NCBI GenBank assembly: GCA_021324365.1
Contig: JAJPJE010000084.1
Location: 1 to 33,221, forward strand
Reading direction: 5' to 3'
DNA length: 33,221 nucleotides
Origin: Terriglobia bacterium
Lineage (GTDB): Bacteria > Acidobacteriota > Terriglobia > Terriglobales > Acidobacteriaceae
Positions 7,921 to 15,980 of the stretch are shown here, one piece after another. The translations under genes and the position numbers were made by a program. The notes under the pieces are model-generated. The model was given only the letters and a program-made list of their open reading frames with translations. It had not been told where the DNA came from and did not search any database. How positions within the stretch are numbered: the stretch's first letter is position 1; the number at the start of each line of letters is the position of its first letter.

Positions 7921-7925
7921 CCCGC

Positions 7926-8912
7926 TTACTGCGGCACATCCATCGGCACCAGGACATCGCAAAGGTCGCGAATAGCTTGTCGATGATCGTGACTCATGTT
8001 CACGAATTCGATTCCGTAGTCATCGATCTTGCGATGGCGTACCGTGCCGTAGATCTTCAACGCGTTGCGCGATGTCGGCAGGCTGAACTCAACCGTAACG
8101 ATTTCGCCCGGGATCAAGTCTCCCGACTCGACTTGCACGCCAACGCCGCCTTCGCTGAGATCGGTCGACTTTCCATGCAGGGTGGCATTCACGCCAGAAC
8201 GCAAAACTCTTACGGTGAGCGGCACGACAACGGCATAGCGTTGCAGGGTCCGTGTGATCGGCCATTTCAACGTCGCACCCGGACCGATCAACTGCTCCAT
8301 CGTCTGCACCAGGCGATTGTGATTCTCGCCCTTGTGCACAAATGCATCTGATTGCGCCAGCGCCCGCTCTGGCAGCTTGCCCGGAAATGCCGACAGGATG
8401 ACCAGTTTCGCCTGTGGCTGGCGGTGCTTCACCTGATCGATGAAGTCCGCAGTATCGATATCCGGTAAAGGATGATCCATGACGACTGCATGAAAATGAA
8501 ATCCAGCGAGCTGCTCGAAGGCGTCACGGCCGCTGGCTGCGGTATGAACGCCGTAGCCGAAAGCTTCGAGCATGGAACGGCGACGATCCAGTTCGTGCTC
8601 CTGATCGTCGATATAGAGAATGGTTTTGCGGATATTCTGGCCGACTTGCACACAGCGAACACCAACCTGGCCTTCGCGAGCGGAACCGGTTTCTCCGACC
8701 CATACAACTTCAAATCGTCCCTGATTGTCCCCGTTTTGGACACCGAGGATCGCACCCGGAGCAACGGTGTGCGTGAGACCCTTCAGACGTGCTCCCAGCG
8801 GAGAGATATCGAGCGTCTGGACCTGCTCCATAAACACGTGCCCATTGCCGTCCATACCCCACACCAAGGTGGTCAGACGCAGGGGGGTCCGTTCCTCATT
8901 CCGATGGGGCAT
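7926..8912 (-). CDS. PilZ-receiver-PilZ protein
   Basis: 328 residues with three domains. Residues about 3-90 are PilZ-like, with basic R4/R8 and the DISPLGARL turn (D35-x-S37-x-x-G40). About 96-210 are a receiver domain with the acidic pair D102-D103, phospho-acceptor D146 in VVMDHPLPD, S174 and K194, so phosphorylation is possible. About 222-325 are a second PilZ domain with the DLSEGGVGV signature (D251). PilZ domains of this type can bind cyclic di-GMP. No DNA-binding or enzymatic output is present, so the protein may act by binding partners, perhaps linking a histidine kinase signal and c-di-GMP to motility or surface behaviour. No clear ribosome binding site precedes the ATG at 8912, but the first PilZ domain begins immediately after it, which supports that start. 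Confidence 0.85.
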   Translation of the reverse strand: MPHRNEERTPLRLTTLVWGMDGNGHVFMEQVQTLDISPLGARLKGLTHTVAPGAILGVQNGDNQGRFEVVWVGETGSAREGQVGVRCVQVGQNIRKTILYIDDQEHELDRRRSMLEAFGYGVHTAASGRDAFEQLAGFHFHAVVMDHPLPDIDTADFIDQVKHRQPQAKLVILSAFPGKLPERALAQSDAFVHKGENHNRLVQTMEQLIGPGATLKWPITRTLQRYAVVVPLTVRVLRSGVNATLHGKSTDLSEGGVGVQVESGDLIPGEIVTVEFSLPTSRNALKIYGTVRHRKIDDYGIEFVNMSHDHRQAIRDLCDVLVPMDVPQ

Positions 8913-9024
8913 TTTAGGAATCGTAAGGCCAGGCCCGTAACTGCTTCAAATTACGGACGTAACGATGCCGAGAGGGCTGTTGGTCAAAGATGAACAGGAG
9001 GGAGCGGCCTTCCGGTCGTCGAAC

Positions 9025-9060
9025 CCCGCCCTTTACCCACTTTTATCGGGAAAGGGCGGG
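9025..9060. repeat. Ten-pair inverted repeat, possible terminator
   Basis: CCCGCCCTTT at 9025-9034 and its exact complement at 9051-9060, separated by 16 bases. It lies 27 bases downstream of the minus-strand coiled-coil gene and upstream of the PilZ gene. There is no T-run on either side, so it may terminate or attenuate weakly, or stabilise a transcript end. Confidence 0.5.
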
Positions 9061-9086
9061 ACTACCTAGCTTCAATCTAATCCGGT

Positions 9087-9392
9087 TTACGGCCAGCTGG
9101 TGCGGTGTTTCACTACATCCCCGGCAGCATTGGCGGCAGGGGCATTGGGTGTTGGCGTTTTAGCCAACACAGCCTCAAGCTCCGGGCTGACATACCCGGG
9201 CGCCTTGGGGGTAGCCGCCCCCTCTACGACAAAGGGTTGTTTGGGACGGAATTCTTCCGCATCCACCTGTTCCTTGGAATCGGCCACGATGGGCAGGACG
9301 ATGCGCAATGCCTCGATTTCTTTCTCCAGGCGCTTGATTTCAAGCTCTTTCGTGCGTAATAGGTCGCGAAGTGCTTCGTACACGGTTTTCAT
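9087..9392 (-). CDS. Small coiled-coil protein, function unknown
   Basis: 101 residues. The N-terminal half (about 1-35) is a heptad-patterned helix, MKTVYEALRDLLRTKELEIKRLEKEIEALRIVLP in two overlapping stretches, and predicts a coiled coil. The second half is Pro/Ala-rich and probably disordered, ending RTSWP. The ATG at 9392 has a good GAGGCGAG ribosome binding site about seven bases upstream. I recognise the layout from small conserved acidobacterial proteins; no function is known to me. It is divergent from the GAF-amidase gene, with 220 bases between them. Confidence 0.7.
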   Translation of the reverse strand: MKTVYEALRDLLRTKELEIKRLEKEIEALRIVLPIVADSKEQVDAEEFRPKQPFVVEGAATPKAPGYVSPELEAVLAKTPTPNAPAANAAGDVVKHRTSWP

Positions 9393-9612
9393 GCGAATGC
9401 TCGCCTCGATTCAGGGACTATAGCACAATCAGCAGTTCAGTCCATCCGCGTTTGCACTTAGCGGTGTGGTGTTTTTGTGGCTGTTGGTCACCCCCGTAAC
9501 AAAGCATGCACAGCCTCCGCTTCTTCTTGAAAACCGACCTGCTACTCGCAAATAATGGAGCAACAAACCTGTCCTGAGACTTACTCGTCGAAGAGAAGGC
9601 AGCAGGAATAAC

Positions 9613-11766
9613 TTGGCCGGGAACGAAGGACCCCAATATCGAGCTAACCACCGCGTCCGCATGAGGCCGCCGGCAGCGTTATTGCCCGATTGGGATTTCT
9701 TTCAGGCCTTGCTTGCTTTTGCCTTTACCGTTCAGCAGGAAAATCAAAAGCTTCGTGGTGAGATTTCCCGCCTTGCTCGAGAAAGGGCGGATGCCGATGA
9801 GGGTGAAGGAATCCATGTCGCCCTGACCAGGATCGTTGCCAGCGCTCAGAATCTGACCGCCGCATCGGGAGCGGCATTGGCACTGGGCACCGAAGAAGCA
9901 ATGGTTTGCGTTGCGCGCAGCGGTCGTATTGCTCCGGAAATGGGTTCCTCCGTGCCACTCGAACAGGGACTCGCAGCGGAATGCGCGCGGACACGCAAAA
10001 GCGTGCTTTGCGTAAACGCAACCGGCGACCCGCGTGTGAACCCAATCTCCTCGCGTGCGCTCGGCGTCAGTTCAATGCTGTACGTACCTCTGCAGGCGCA
10101 GGACGAACTCATCGGCATCCTCGGACTGTTTTCCGAACGTCCCTCGCACTTCGCCTCCAGCGATTTGCAGTTGCTACGGTACATTGCCGCACTGGTTCTA
10201 GAGCAACTGCACAAACAATCACCATTGCTGCAGGCCATCACGCCGCGCGTGCTGGTGGAAACGATCAAATCATCTGCGCCGGCAATAGTTGAGAAGGAAC
10301 CGGAACCAGCGCCACGTCCCGTTGATGAAGGCAGCGCTTCCGAAATAAGAGCGTCCATCAAGGGCTCAGATGCTGCGCCGCTGAAACCCAAAGCAACAGC
10401 TACGGTTTCAGTTCGAGCTCCGTCACCCACACCACCCGGCAAGGCGATTGCCCCGGACATAAAACTTGAACCCGCGCCTGTTCCGACTGAAGAAGTCTTT
10501 CATGACACGCTGATCCAAAACGATGGCAGCAACGTCGCGCTGATCACCACGGTTCTCCTCGTGTTGCTGCTGGGTTCTCTTGGCGGCGGCTACTACATGC
10601 GGCACCATGCACCGCCTATCAAAATGCAGGCTCCCGAAACGGAAACGCAAAAGCCTGCAACGCCTGAAACCAAGACAGTGCCTTCGACCGCCCCTGCGGG
10701 AAGCTTGGAACTAGGCCGGTCGTTGATGCCTGGCCTCCGCTACTGGATGTCGGACGGACGCGCCATGGTAACCATCGTTTTCGGTAAAGAGGTGACTTAC
10801 GACTCGGTGCGGTTGCACGATCCGGAACGCATTTACTTCGATCTGCATGGTTTCGAGTTCGGCGGTCCTAAGGACAAGGCGTTCGACATCAATGACAACC
10901 TGTTGCGGCGGATCCGGGTGGGCCTGTTGCAACCCGGCACAACACGAATCGTTTTTGATCTCGCGCAACCGCTGTCCTATACGGCAACAGAGTCTAGGAG
11001 TCCCGATGGACTCGTGATCGACTTCGAGAGCAAGCGATCCGTGTCCAGTCCTACTTCTACCCTGGCGTCGCCCGAACCAGAGTCCACGGTTGCTCCTCAC
11101 GCATTAACGGTGGTCATTGATCCCGGTCACGGCGGGCGCGACACCGGCACTATCGGTCACAATGGATTGGAAGAAAAACGGTTAACTCTGGATGTGGCGA
11201 AACGACTTGGTAAATTGCTCGAGGAGAACCTCGGGGCGCACGTACTGTATACGCGGAAAGACGACCACTACGTTTCCCTCGAGAACCGAAGTGCCGTGGC
11301 AAAGAAGGCGAATTCGGACTTTTTCATCTCTATTCACGCCAATTCCAGCCAATTCCCGATGGTCAATGGAGTAGAAACGTATTACTTCAAATCTTCCTCG
11401 GAAGTGATTGAAAACGTGACGCACGACGGCCACCGAGGTACAGATTCTTCCGATCGCGCACGGCGCTTTGCTGCGGCTGTTCAGCAGGCATTGATTCAGA
11501 ACCTGAGTACGAAGCAGGTTTCGATTCGCGATCGCGGTGTTCGAACGGCACCTTTTGTCGTGCTGCGAGATATGCAGATGCCGGCAGTGCTGGCCGAGAT
11601 CTCGTTCATCAGCAGCGAAGCCGGTGAACAGCAACTTCGGACGAGCGCGTATCGTGATCGGATCGCCAATGCGCTCTACCAGGGAATCGCCCACAATGTC
11701 TTGCCGAAGAGTCCAGAAGGTGGATCGGTTGCTGCTCTGACGCATGGCAGCGCCTCGGCGCCTTAG
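9613..11766 (+). CDS. GAF-TM-AMIN-N-acetylmuramoyl-L-alanine amidase fusion
   Basis: 717 residues from a TTG at 9613 with AGGA five bases upstream; an ATG at 9661 is the main alternative and has a poorer site. Order: short coiled coil (about 38-60), GAF domain (65-202), Pro/Ala-rich linker, one transmembrane helix (about 308-328), second Pro/Thr linker, AMIN domain (about 375-472) and an Amidase_3 catalytic domain (about 498-700). The amidase zinc ligands appear intact: H506 in DPGHGG, E520 or E521, H575 in SIHAN, and catalytic E662 in AEISFIS. Amidases cut the MurNAc-L-Ala bond and separate daughter cells; AMIN domains target them to septal peptidoglycan. Here the amidase would be tethered in the inner membrane facing the periplasm, with a sensory GAF domain in the cytosol. 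Confidence 0.9.
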   Translation: MAGNEGPQYRANHRVRMRPPAALLPDWDFFQALLAFAFTVQQENQKLRGEISRLARERADADEGEGIHVALTRIVASAQNLTAASGAALALGTEEAMVCVARSGRIAPEMGSSVPLEQGLAAECARTRKSVLCVNATGDPRVNPISSRALGVSSMLYVPLQAQDELIGILGLFSERPSHFASSDLQLLRYIAALVLEQLHKQSPLLQAITPRVLVETIKSSAPAIVEKEPEPAPRPVDEGSASEIRASIKGSDAAPLKPKATATVSVRAPSPTPPGKAIAPDIKLEPAPVPTEEVFHDTLIQNDGSNVALITTVLLVLLLGSLGGGYYMRHHAPPIKMQAPETETQKPATPETKTVPSTAPAGSLELGRSLMPGLRYWMSDGRAMVTIVFGKEVTYDSVRLHDPERIYFDLHGFEFGGPKDKAFDINDNLLRRIRVGLLQPGTTRIVFDLAQPLSYTATESRSPDGLVIDFESKRSVSSPTSTLASPEPESTVAPHALTVVIDPGHGGRDTGTIGHNGLEEKRLTLDVAKRLGKLLEENLGAHVLYTRKDDHYVSLENRSAVAKKANSDFFISIHANSSQFPMVNGVETYYFKSSSEVIENVTHDGHRGTDSSDRARRFAAAVQQALIQNLSTKQVSIRDRGVRTAPFVVLRDMQMPAVLAEISFISSEAGEQQLRTSAYRDRIANALYQGIAHNVLPKSPEGGSVAALTHGSASAP

Positions 11767-11819
11767 TACCTTGTACAGTCGGGAAAGCATCCCAAGCTTG
11801 CGAATAGAGGGGAACCGCG

Positions 11820-12374
11820 ATGCGTTTTTCTTCCCTGCTCCTTCTTTGTTTTCTGTTGCTGGCTACCTCTCTGAGCGAGGGGCAAGCTTCTCGGCGTCGT
11901 GCGATGCCGCGCCAAGAACAAGGCGCGGCTGTTGAGGATCGGCAAGCGATCCAGGAGTTGGACGACAAAGAGATCAAAGCGAATCTAGGACTCGACGTGC
12001 GCGCGCTTGCGCTGCTCTGGGACACGGACATCGTCTCCATGCCGCCCGACCATTCGGCGATTAGCGGATTGGAAGCCAACCAGGCATTTCTCGAAAAGGA
12101 GGCCCAGGCCCTGGCTGATTTTCAGATTCTTGGGTACGAGCAGAATTGGCAGGAGGTTCGCGTACTCGGAGATTATGCCTACGAGTACGGCACGGTACAA
12201 ACTCGCGTGTCGCCCATGAACCCAGGCCCGGAAGTCGACAGGATGTACAACATCATGCGCATTCTAAAGAAGCAGCCGGACGGTACCTGGAAAATCTATC
12301 GTGCTATCTGGAACAGTGCCTTGCCTCTAAAGGCGCAGGAACCCGAGCCGAACAAAACTTCCCCATCCAAGTAA
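11820..12374 (+). CDS. Exported NTF2-like (SnoaL/DUF4440-type) protein
   Basis: 184 residues, ATG with AGGGGAA upstream. Residues 1-22 are a signal peptide (MRFSSLLLLCFLLLATSLSEG). From about 40 the protein has the NTF2-like fold pattern: a starting helix EDRQAIQELDDKEIKANLGLDVRALALLWDTDIVSMPP, a central GYEQNWQEVRVLGDYAYEYGTV strand pair and the closing DGTWKIYRAIWNSALP (quoted here in pieces shorter than the whole domain). Such domains include ketosteroid isomerase-like enzymes and many non-enzymatic binding proteins, so no activity is assigned. It lies 53 bases downstream of the amidase gene in the same direction and may be co-transcribed. Confidence 0.78.
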   Translation: MRFSSLLLLCFLLLATSLSEGQASRRRAMPRQEQGAAVEDRQAIQELDDKEIKANLGLDVRALALLWDTDIVSMPPDHSAISGLEANQAFLEKEAQALADFQILGYEQNWQEVRVLGDYAYEYGTVQTRVSPMNPGPEVDRMYNIMRILKKQPDGTWKIYRAIWNSALPLKAQEPEPNKTSPSK

Positions 12375-12381
12375 TTTCAAT

Positions 12382-12395
12382 AAGATAGCTATCTT
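12382..12395. repeat. Perfect 14-bp palindrome AAGATAGCTATCTT
   Basis: A perfect palindrome eight bases after the stop of the NTF2-like gene, at the start of the 255-base gap before the PEP-CTERM gene. It has no loop, so it suits a dimeric DNA-binding protein better than an RNA hairpin. Function unknown. Confidence 0.4.
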
Positions 12396-12561
12396 CGGGC
12401 GGCGCGACACCCAGCCTTCCCCCGGTTTGCCTGCGCTCCAGTTCCGAATTGTGACGAAAACCGTATCACATGGTGTGCAGGTTTTTGCAACCAACATCGC
12501 GCCTGGCTGCATAAAACTGCAACTTCGTAACAATTCCCTGTAATTTCACGATGGATAGTGA

Positions 12562-12597
12562 CCTGCACCAAGGAGGTTGCAGGACGACTGTGCAGTC
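12562..12597 (+). promoter_or_regulatory. Two small inverted repeats in the PEP-CTERM leader
   Basis: CCTGCA (12562-12567) pairs with TGCAGG (12578-12583), and GACTG (12586-12590) pairs with CAGTC (12593-12597). They lie 33-68 bases upstream of the PEP-CTERM start codon, ahead of its AGGAG site. They could be leader-RNA structure or operators; the stems are short. Confidence 0.28.
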
Positions 12598-12629
12598 TGG
12601 GCAGACGGCTGTTTCCCTAGGAGAAAAAA

Positions 12630-13301
12630 ATGACAAGGGCTCCAAACTCGCTGCGCTTGCTGATGGCCCTGGCGGTCGTATTCGCAATGGTACCCATGAG
12701 CAAAGCCGATACGATAAGTCTTGGCTTGCAGCAAGGCAGTTCAATCACCACGGTGGACACGACGACAACCGGTTCGCTCGTCTACAGTGGGACCTTTGGA
12801 ACCTTCACGCTGAATATGATCACGGCTGAAGGATCTCCGTTTATCAACGAACCAAACTTCCAGACCACCTCCGTAAACACCAGCAGTTCGGCGGGCGGAA
12901 CCTTGGATGTTTGGATGACCCAATCGGACTTGACGGCCCCGATTCCTGAGAACGAGTTGCTGAGTGGATTCACCACCAACGCGTTTCAGGGCGCCGTCAC
13001 TTCGGTCACCGAGAATACGTACCTGGACGCTTCGAATGCCATCTTCGGCACCGGAACGCTGCTCGGTACTGCGACGTTTAACGCCCAGGGCAGCACCTAC
13101 GTCCAGAGTTCGCCCTTGAGCGTCGGTAGCGGACCGTACTCGGAGACCGTCGAATATGTCATCGATATGGCCGGCTCCGGCACGGCGAACAGCACCATCA
13201 ACGTGAGCACCGTTCCGGAACCCTCATCCTTGCTACTTTTGGGAACTGGCATTACGGGAGTGGCAGGAATGCTGCGTCGCAAGCTGAAAGCTACTGCATA
13301 A
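12630..13301 (+). CDS. PEP-CTERM sorting-domain exported protein
   Basis: 223 residues with AGGAG six bases before the ATG. Residues 1-26 are a signal peptide (ending MSKADT). The middle is rich in Thr, Ser, Gly and beta-strand pattern, with no Cys and no recognised enzyme domain. The C-terminus is a textbook PEP-CTERM anchor: VPEPSS, a hydrophobic helix LLLLGTGITGVAGML and a basic RRKLKA tail. An exosortase (EpsH/XrtA type) is expected to cut at PEP and transfer the protein to the cell surface or exopolysaccharide matrix; that enzyme is not in this window. The gene is single, ends at a strong terminator and has a long 5' gap, suggesting independent regulation. Confidence 0.9.
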   Translation: MTRAPNSLRLLMALAVVFAMVPMSKADTISLGLQQGSSITTVDTTTTGSLVYSGTFGTFTLNMITAEGSPFINEPNFQTTSVNTSSSAGGTLDVWMTQSDLTAPIPENELLSGFTTNAFQGAVTSVTENTYLDASNAIFGTGTLLGTATFNAQGSTYVQSSPLSVGSGPYSETVEYVIDMAGSGTANSTINVSTVPEPSSLLLLGTGITGVAGMLRRKLKATA

Positions 13302-13348
13302 ACCTGCTGCTGGCGATTCAGTGAGATGCAATAGTCTCGAATTAAACC

Positions 13349-13381
13349 GTGGCTCGGCCAAAGACCGAGCCACTTTTTTTT
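13349..13381 (+). terminator. Strong Rho-independent terminator after the PEP-CTERM gene
   Basis: GTGGCTCGG, loop CCAAAGA, CCGAGCCAC: a perfect nine-pair stem directly followed by eight T residues. It is 48 bases past the PEP-CTERM stop. On the minus strand the stem is followed by GGTTTAATT, so it may also end the DedA transcript, whose stop codon is only three bases from the T-run. Confidence 0.93.
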
Positions 13382-13383
13382 CG

Positions 13384-14019
13384 CTAAGCATCTGCCCCCA
13401 TGCGGTGCTTCCATCGCGACCAGACAAACCATGCCGCAGCGGCAAGCAGAGCAATTGCGATTACCGCGTCAAAGCGATGAAACCACATCTTTAAACGCGG
13501 ATCGGTATCCCATTTCTCTCCCAATCTCATGCCGACGTAGGCCAGCGCGAGGCACCATGGCCATGATCCGACAAATGTGTAAATGTGAAAGCGCAGTTGC
13601 GGCATTCGCGCGATCCCTGCCGGAAGCGCGATAAATGTCCGCACCACAGGCAGCAGGCGGCTGATGAAGACAGTTCGATCGCCATATCGCGCGAAAAAGT
13701 GGTCGGCCCAATCAAGTTCTTTCCTGCTCAACAGGATGTACGAGCCGTAGCGCTCAACCAAAGGCCGCCCGCCGTAATAACCGATGTAGTACGCCACGAG
13801 TGACCCGAGATTGCATCCAACCGCGCCAACGGTGGCAACCCAGATTAGATTGAAGCGACCGGTGTGAACGAGGTATCCCGAAAACGGCATGATCACTTCC
13901 GACGGCAGCGGGATGCAGGCCGACTCGATCGCCATCAGCAGCAGAATGCCGCCATAGCCACCTTTCGAAATCACGGCAACGATGTATATGCTGAGTACAG
14001 AGATCACTCGCGAGATCAT
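13384..14019 (-). CDS. DedA-family membrane protein
   Basis: 211 residues, integral inner-membrane protein with about five hydrophobic segments. It carries the DedA hallmarks: the acidic re-entrant motif ESACIPLPSEVIMPFSGYL (about residues 32-50) and the arginine motif FISRLLPVVRTFIALPAGIARM in two halves (near 118-139). DedA proteins are now linked to flippase-like recycling of lipid carriers such as undecaprenyl phosphate or phosphatidylethanolamine, and to membrane-potential homeostasis; the substrate here is not known. The start codon lacks a near Shine-Dalgarno sequence (AGGGAA is about 14 bases up). It follows a small gene on the same strand by 31 bases. Confidence 0.9.
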   Translation of the reverse strand: MISRVISVLSIYIVAVISKGGYGGILLLMAIESACIPLPSEVIMPFSGYLVHTGRFNLIWVATVGAVGCNLGSLVAYYIGYYGGRPLVERYGSYILLSRKELDWADHFFARYGDRTVFISRLLPVVRTFIALPAGIARMPQLRFHIYTFVGSWPWCLALAYVGMRLGEKWDTDPRLKMWFHRFDAVIAIALLAAAAWFVWSRWKHRMGADA

Positions 14020-14050
14020 TCGGCGTTAGCGTAGTTCCCTTTCGATGATC

Positions 14051-14278
14051 TCAAAAGCTGTCCGAATCCTGGGTGAAGACGTAACCGGGCAACGTAACTC
14101 CGTCCTTGGTCTTCTCGACTTTAATGCGGATGCTGGCCGTGCTGGCTGCCGTGCTGTCGGCCTTCCGTAGAGTGACGAACTGCGTAAACACCTCGTTATA
14201 AACCTTGGTGACCAGATAGTTCTGGGCGTCGGCCTCGCTTCGCCAGACCTGACCCAGTTGAATCGCTTTTACGGCCAT
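14051..14278 (-). CDS. Small conserved protein, function unknown
   Basis: 75 residues, cytosolic, starting MAVKAIQLGQVWRSEADAQNYLVTK in outline and ending GVTLPGYVFTQDSDSF. The pattern Q-x-G-x-x-W-R followed by NYLVTKVYNEVFTQFVTLRKAD suggests a small beta-sheet domain. I recognise it as a conserved acidobacterial hypothetical protein with no assigned function. No good ribosome binding site is seen at the ATG. It is divergent from the HemQ-like gene (137-base gap) and 31 bases upstream of the DedA gene, possibly in one transcript with it. Confidence 0.65.
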   Translation of the reverse strand: MAVKAIQLGQVWRSEADAQNYLVTKVYNEVFTQFVTLRKADSTAASTASIRIKVEKTKDGVTLPGYVFTQDSDSF

Positions 14279-14415
14279 GCAGCAAGGGTAACGGTCACGG
14301 TGATACGCGTCAATGCGCGCGGATGTTGTGTTTCAACTTGGTAACTCGGGCAGTAGATTCGTCTGGTGATTTCAAAACATCTGAGTTTGAGTAGAATCAT
14401 GCGGGGAACGAGGCC

Positions 14416-15120
14416 ATGCCGGATAAAACCGAATCCAAATGCCAGATCGTAAGTTTCAGCTTCTTGAAGGTTAACCCCAACTGGAGACAACTGCCGGTCG
14501 AAGAGCGATCCGAACAGAAACGCGAATTTCAAGAGGCCCTGGAGCGCTGGGCGAATAACGAAATGCGTATCCTGAGCTACTCCACTATGGGCACTCGCGC
14601 CGACAGCGATATGCTCCTTTGGCGGATCTGCTATTCGCTCGACTGTCTCAGTTCTGCGCATTCCGACATGATGCGAACTGCGATGGGTGGCTATCTAACG
14701 GTGTCGCACTCCTATCTGGCGATGACGCGCCGCTCTCAGTACCTGATCGGTAAAGAAGCTGATAACCCACAATCGATGCACAGCTACATACGTCCAGGCA
14801 ATCATCGCTATATGATCGTCTATCCGTACTCAAAGGCACGCTCCTGGTATCAACTGCCGTTTGAAGACCGGCAAAGGATGGTGCATGAGCAAATGAAGCT
14901 GGTCGATCAGTTTCCGAACATGCATATGCATACCATGTATTCCTTCGGATTGGATGATAATGAATTTCTGATCTCCGCCGAGGCGGATCGCCTGCAGGAC
15001 TGCATTGAAATGACAATGCGATTGCGGGAAGTAGACAACTACAACTACGTGGCGAATGACACGCCGAGATTCACCTGCATCCGCACCACGATACCTGACA
15101 TGCTGGAGCGGCTAGGCTGA
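14416..15120 (+). CDS. Chlorite dismutase-family haem protein, probable coproheme decarboxylase (HemQ-like)
   Basis: 234 residues of the chlorite dismutase/HemQ superfamily. The C-terminal half holds the haem-side block HMHTMYSFGLDDNEFLISAE, followed by the NDTPRFTC ending typical of HemQ-like members. The YPYSKARSWYQLPFEDR segment in the middle also fits the family. HemQ decarboxylates coproheme III to haem b, the last step of the coproporphyrin-dependent pathway. Non-HemQ members of the superfamily occur as well, and I cannot confirm substrate specificity. GGGG/GAGG precedes the ATG. Its stop shares one base with the start of the endonuclease III gene (TGATG), so the two are probably co-transcribed; hemD lies 5.6 kb away on the other strand. 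Confidence 0.8.
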   Translation: MPDKTESKCQIVSFSFLKVNPNWRQLPVEERSEQKREFQEALERWANNEMRILSYSTMGTRADSDMLLWRICYSLDCLSSAHSDMMRTAMGGYLTVSHSYLAMTRRSQYLIGKEADNPQSMHSYIRPGNHRYMIVYPYSKARSWYQLPFEDRQRMVHEQMKLVDQFPNMHMHTMYSFGLDDNEFLISAEADRLQDCIEMTMRLREVDNYNYVANDTPRFTCIRTTIPDMLERLG

Positions 15121-15974
15121 TGGCGCGTGGCGTGATTCCCCGACAACCCGCGAAGACTGGACGACACGAAGCGGCCCTCAAAGCGCAGCTTCCTGCGTTG
15201 AAAGTATCCAAGAACGGCGGCAGATCGAAAGCATCGATGGTGCCTTCAAAATCGAGGCCGGCAAAGTCCAAAATTAACCCTGGGAAATTGCCTGCTGGAT
15301 ACAATCCGCTCGCGCCAGAGCGCGTGAATGAAATCCTGAAACGCCTCGACGCGACATATCCGCGTGCGACCTGCGCTCTTCACCATAACAGCGCATGGGA
15401 ACTGGTGGTGGCGACCATCCTGTCGGCCCAATGCACCGATGCCCGGGTGAACATGACTACACCTGAACTATTCCGGAAATATCCGACCGTTCAGGACTTT
15501 GCCGCACTGAAACCCGAAGCACTCGAATCGGACATCAAGTCCACAGGCTTCTTCCGCAATAAGTCCAAGTCAATTGTCGGCGCGGCCAAGAAGATCGTCA
15601 GCGACTTCGGTGGAGAAGTTCCGAGCGACATGGACCAACTGCTATCCCTGCCCGGTGTGGCGCGCAAAACAGCTAATGTGGTCCTCGGCACATGGTTCCA
15701 TAAAGCCGAAGGCGTGGTCGTCGACACCCACGTACACAGGATCTCGCGTCGCCTGGAACTGACAAGGAATGAAGAGCCAAAGTCCATCGAGCAGGACTTG
15801 ATGAAAGTGATCCCGCGCGACAAGTGGATCCTTTTCTCGCACCAGATCATCTTGCATGGCCGCGCACTCTGTGTCGCACGCAATCCGAAATGCGCCGACT
15901 GCCCGCTCGAAAATCTCTGTCACGCCGCTGATAAGACCTGGAGCACCGTGGAGATTCACAAGAATGCGAAGTAG
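15120..15974 (+). CDS. nth: Endonuclease III (DNA glycosylase/AP lyase)
   Basis: 284 residues, longer than the usual 210-220 because of a Lys/Arg/Pro-rich N-terminal extension of about 60 residues before GYNPLAPERVNEILKRLDATYP. The catalytic core is complete: SAQCTDARVN, the helix-hairpin-helix LPGVARKTANVVLG with the catalytic Lys, VVDTHVHRISRRL with the catalytic Asp, and a C-terminal 4Fe-4S loop with cysteine spacing C-x6-C-x2-C-x5-C (CVARNPKCADCPLENLC). It removes oxidised pyrimidines in base-excision repair and cleaves the abasic site. The start codon overlaps the HemQ stop by one base, which supports the long form, although an internal start could give a canonical enzyme. It converges on the TMEM175 gene with a six-base gap. 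Confidence 0.94.
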   Translation: MARGVIPRQPAKTGRHEAALKAQLPALKVSKNGGRSKASMVPSKSRPAKSKINPGKLPAGYNPLAPERVNEILKRLDATYPRATCALHHNSAWELVVATILSAQCTDARVNMTTPELFRKYPTVQDFAALKPEALESDIKSTGFFRNKSKSIVGAAKKIVSDFGGEVPSDMDQLLSLPGVARKTANVVLGTWFHKAEGVVVDTHVHRISRRLELTRNEEPKSIEQDLMKVIPRDKWILFSHQIILHGRALCVARNPKCADCPLENLCHAADKTWSTVEIHKNAK

Positions 15975-15980
15975 CTGGTA

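Noticed and set aside
9418-9662. Two minus-strand frames of 77 codons between the coiled-coil and amidase genes
   Set aside because: They overlap each other in different frames, lack ribosome sites and domains, and lie in the expected divergent promoter region.
12552-12566. Sigma-54-like TGG-N9-TGC upstream of the PEP-CTERM gene
   Set aside because: Spacing is right but the other consensus positions do not match; such short matches occur by chance.
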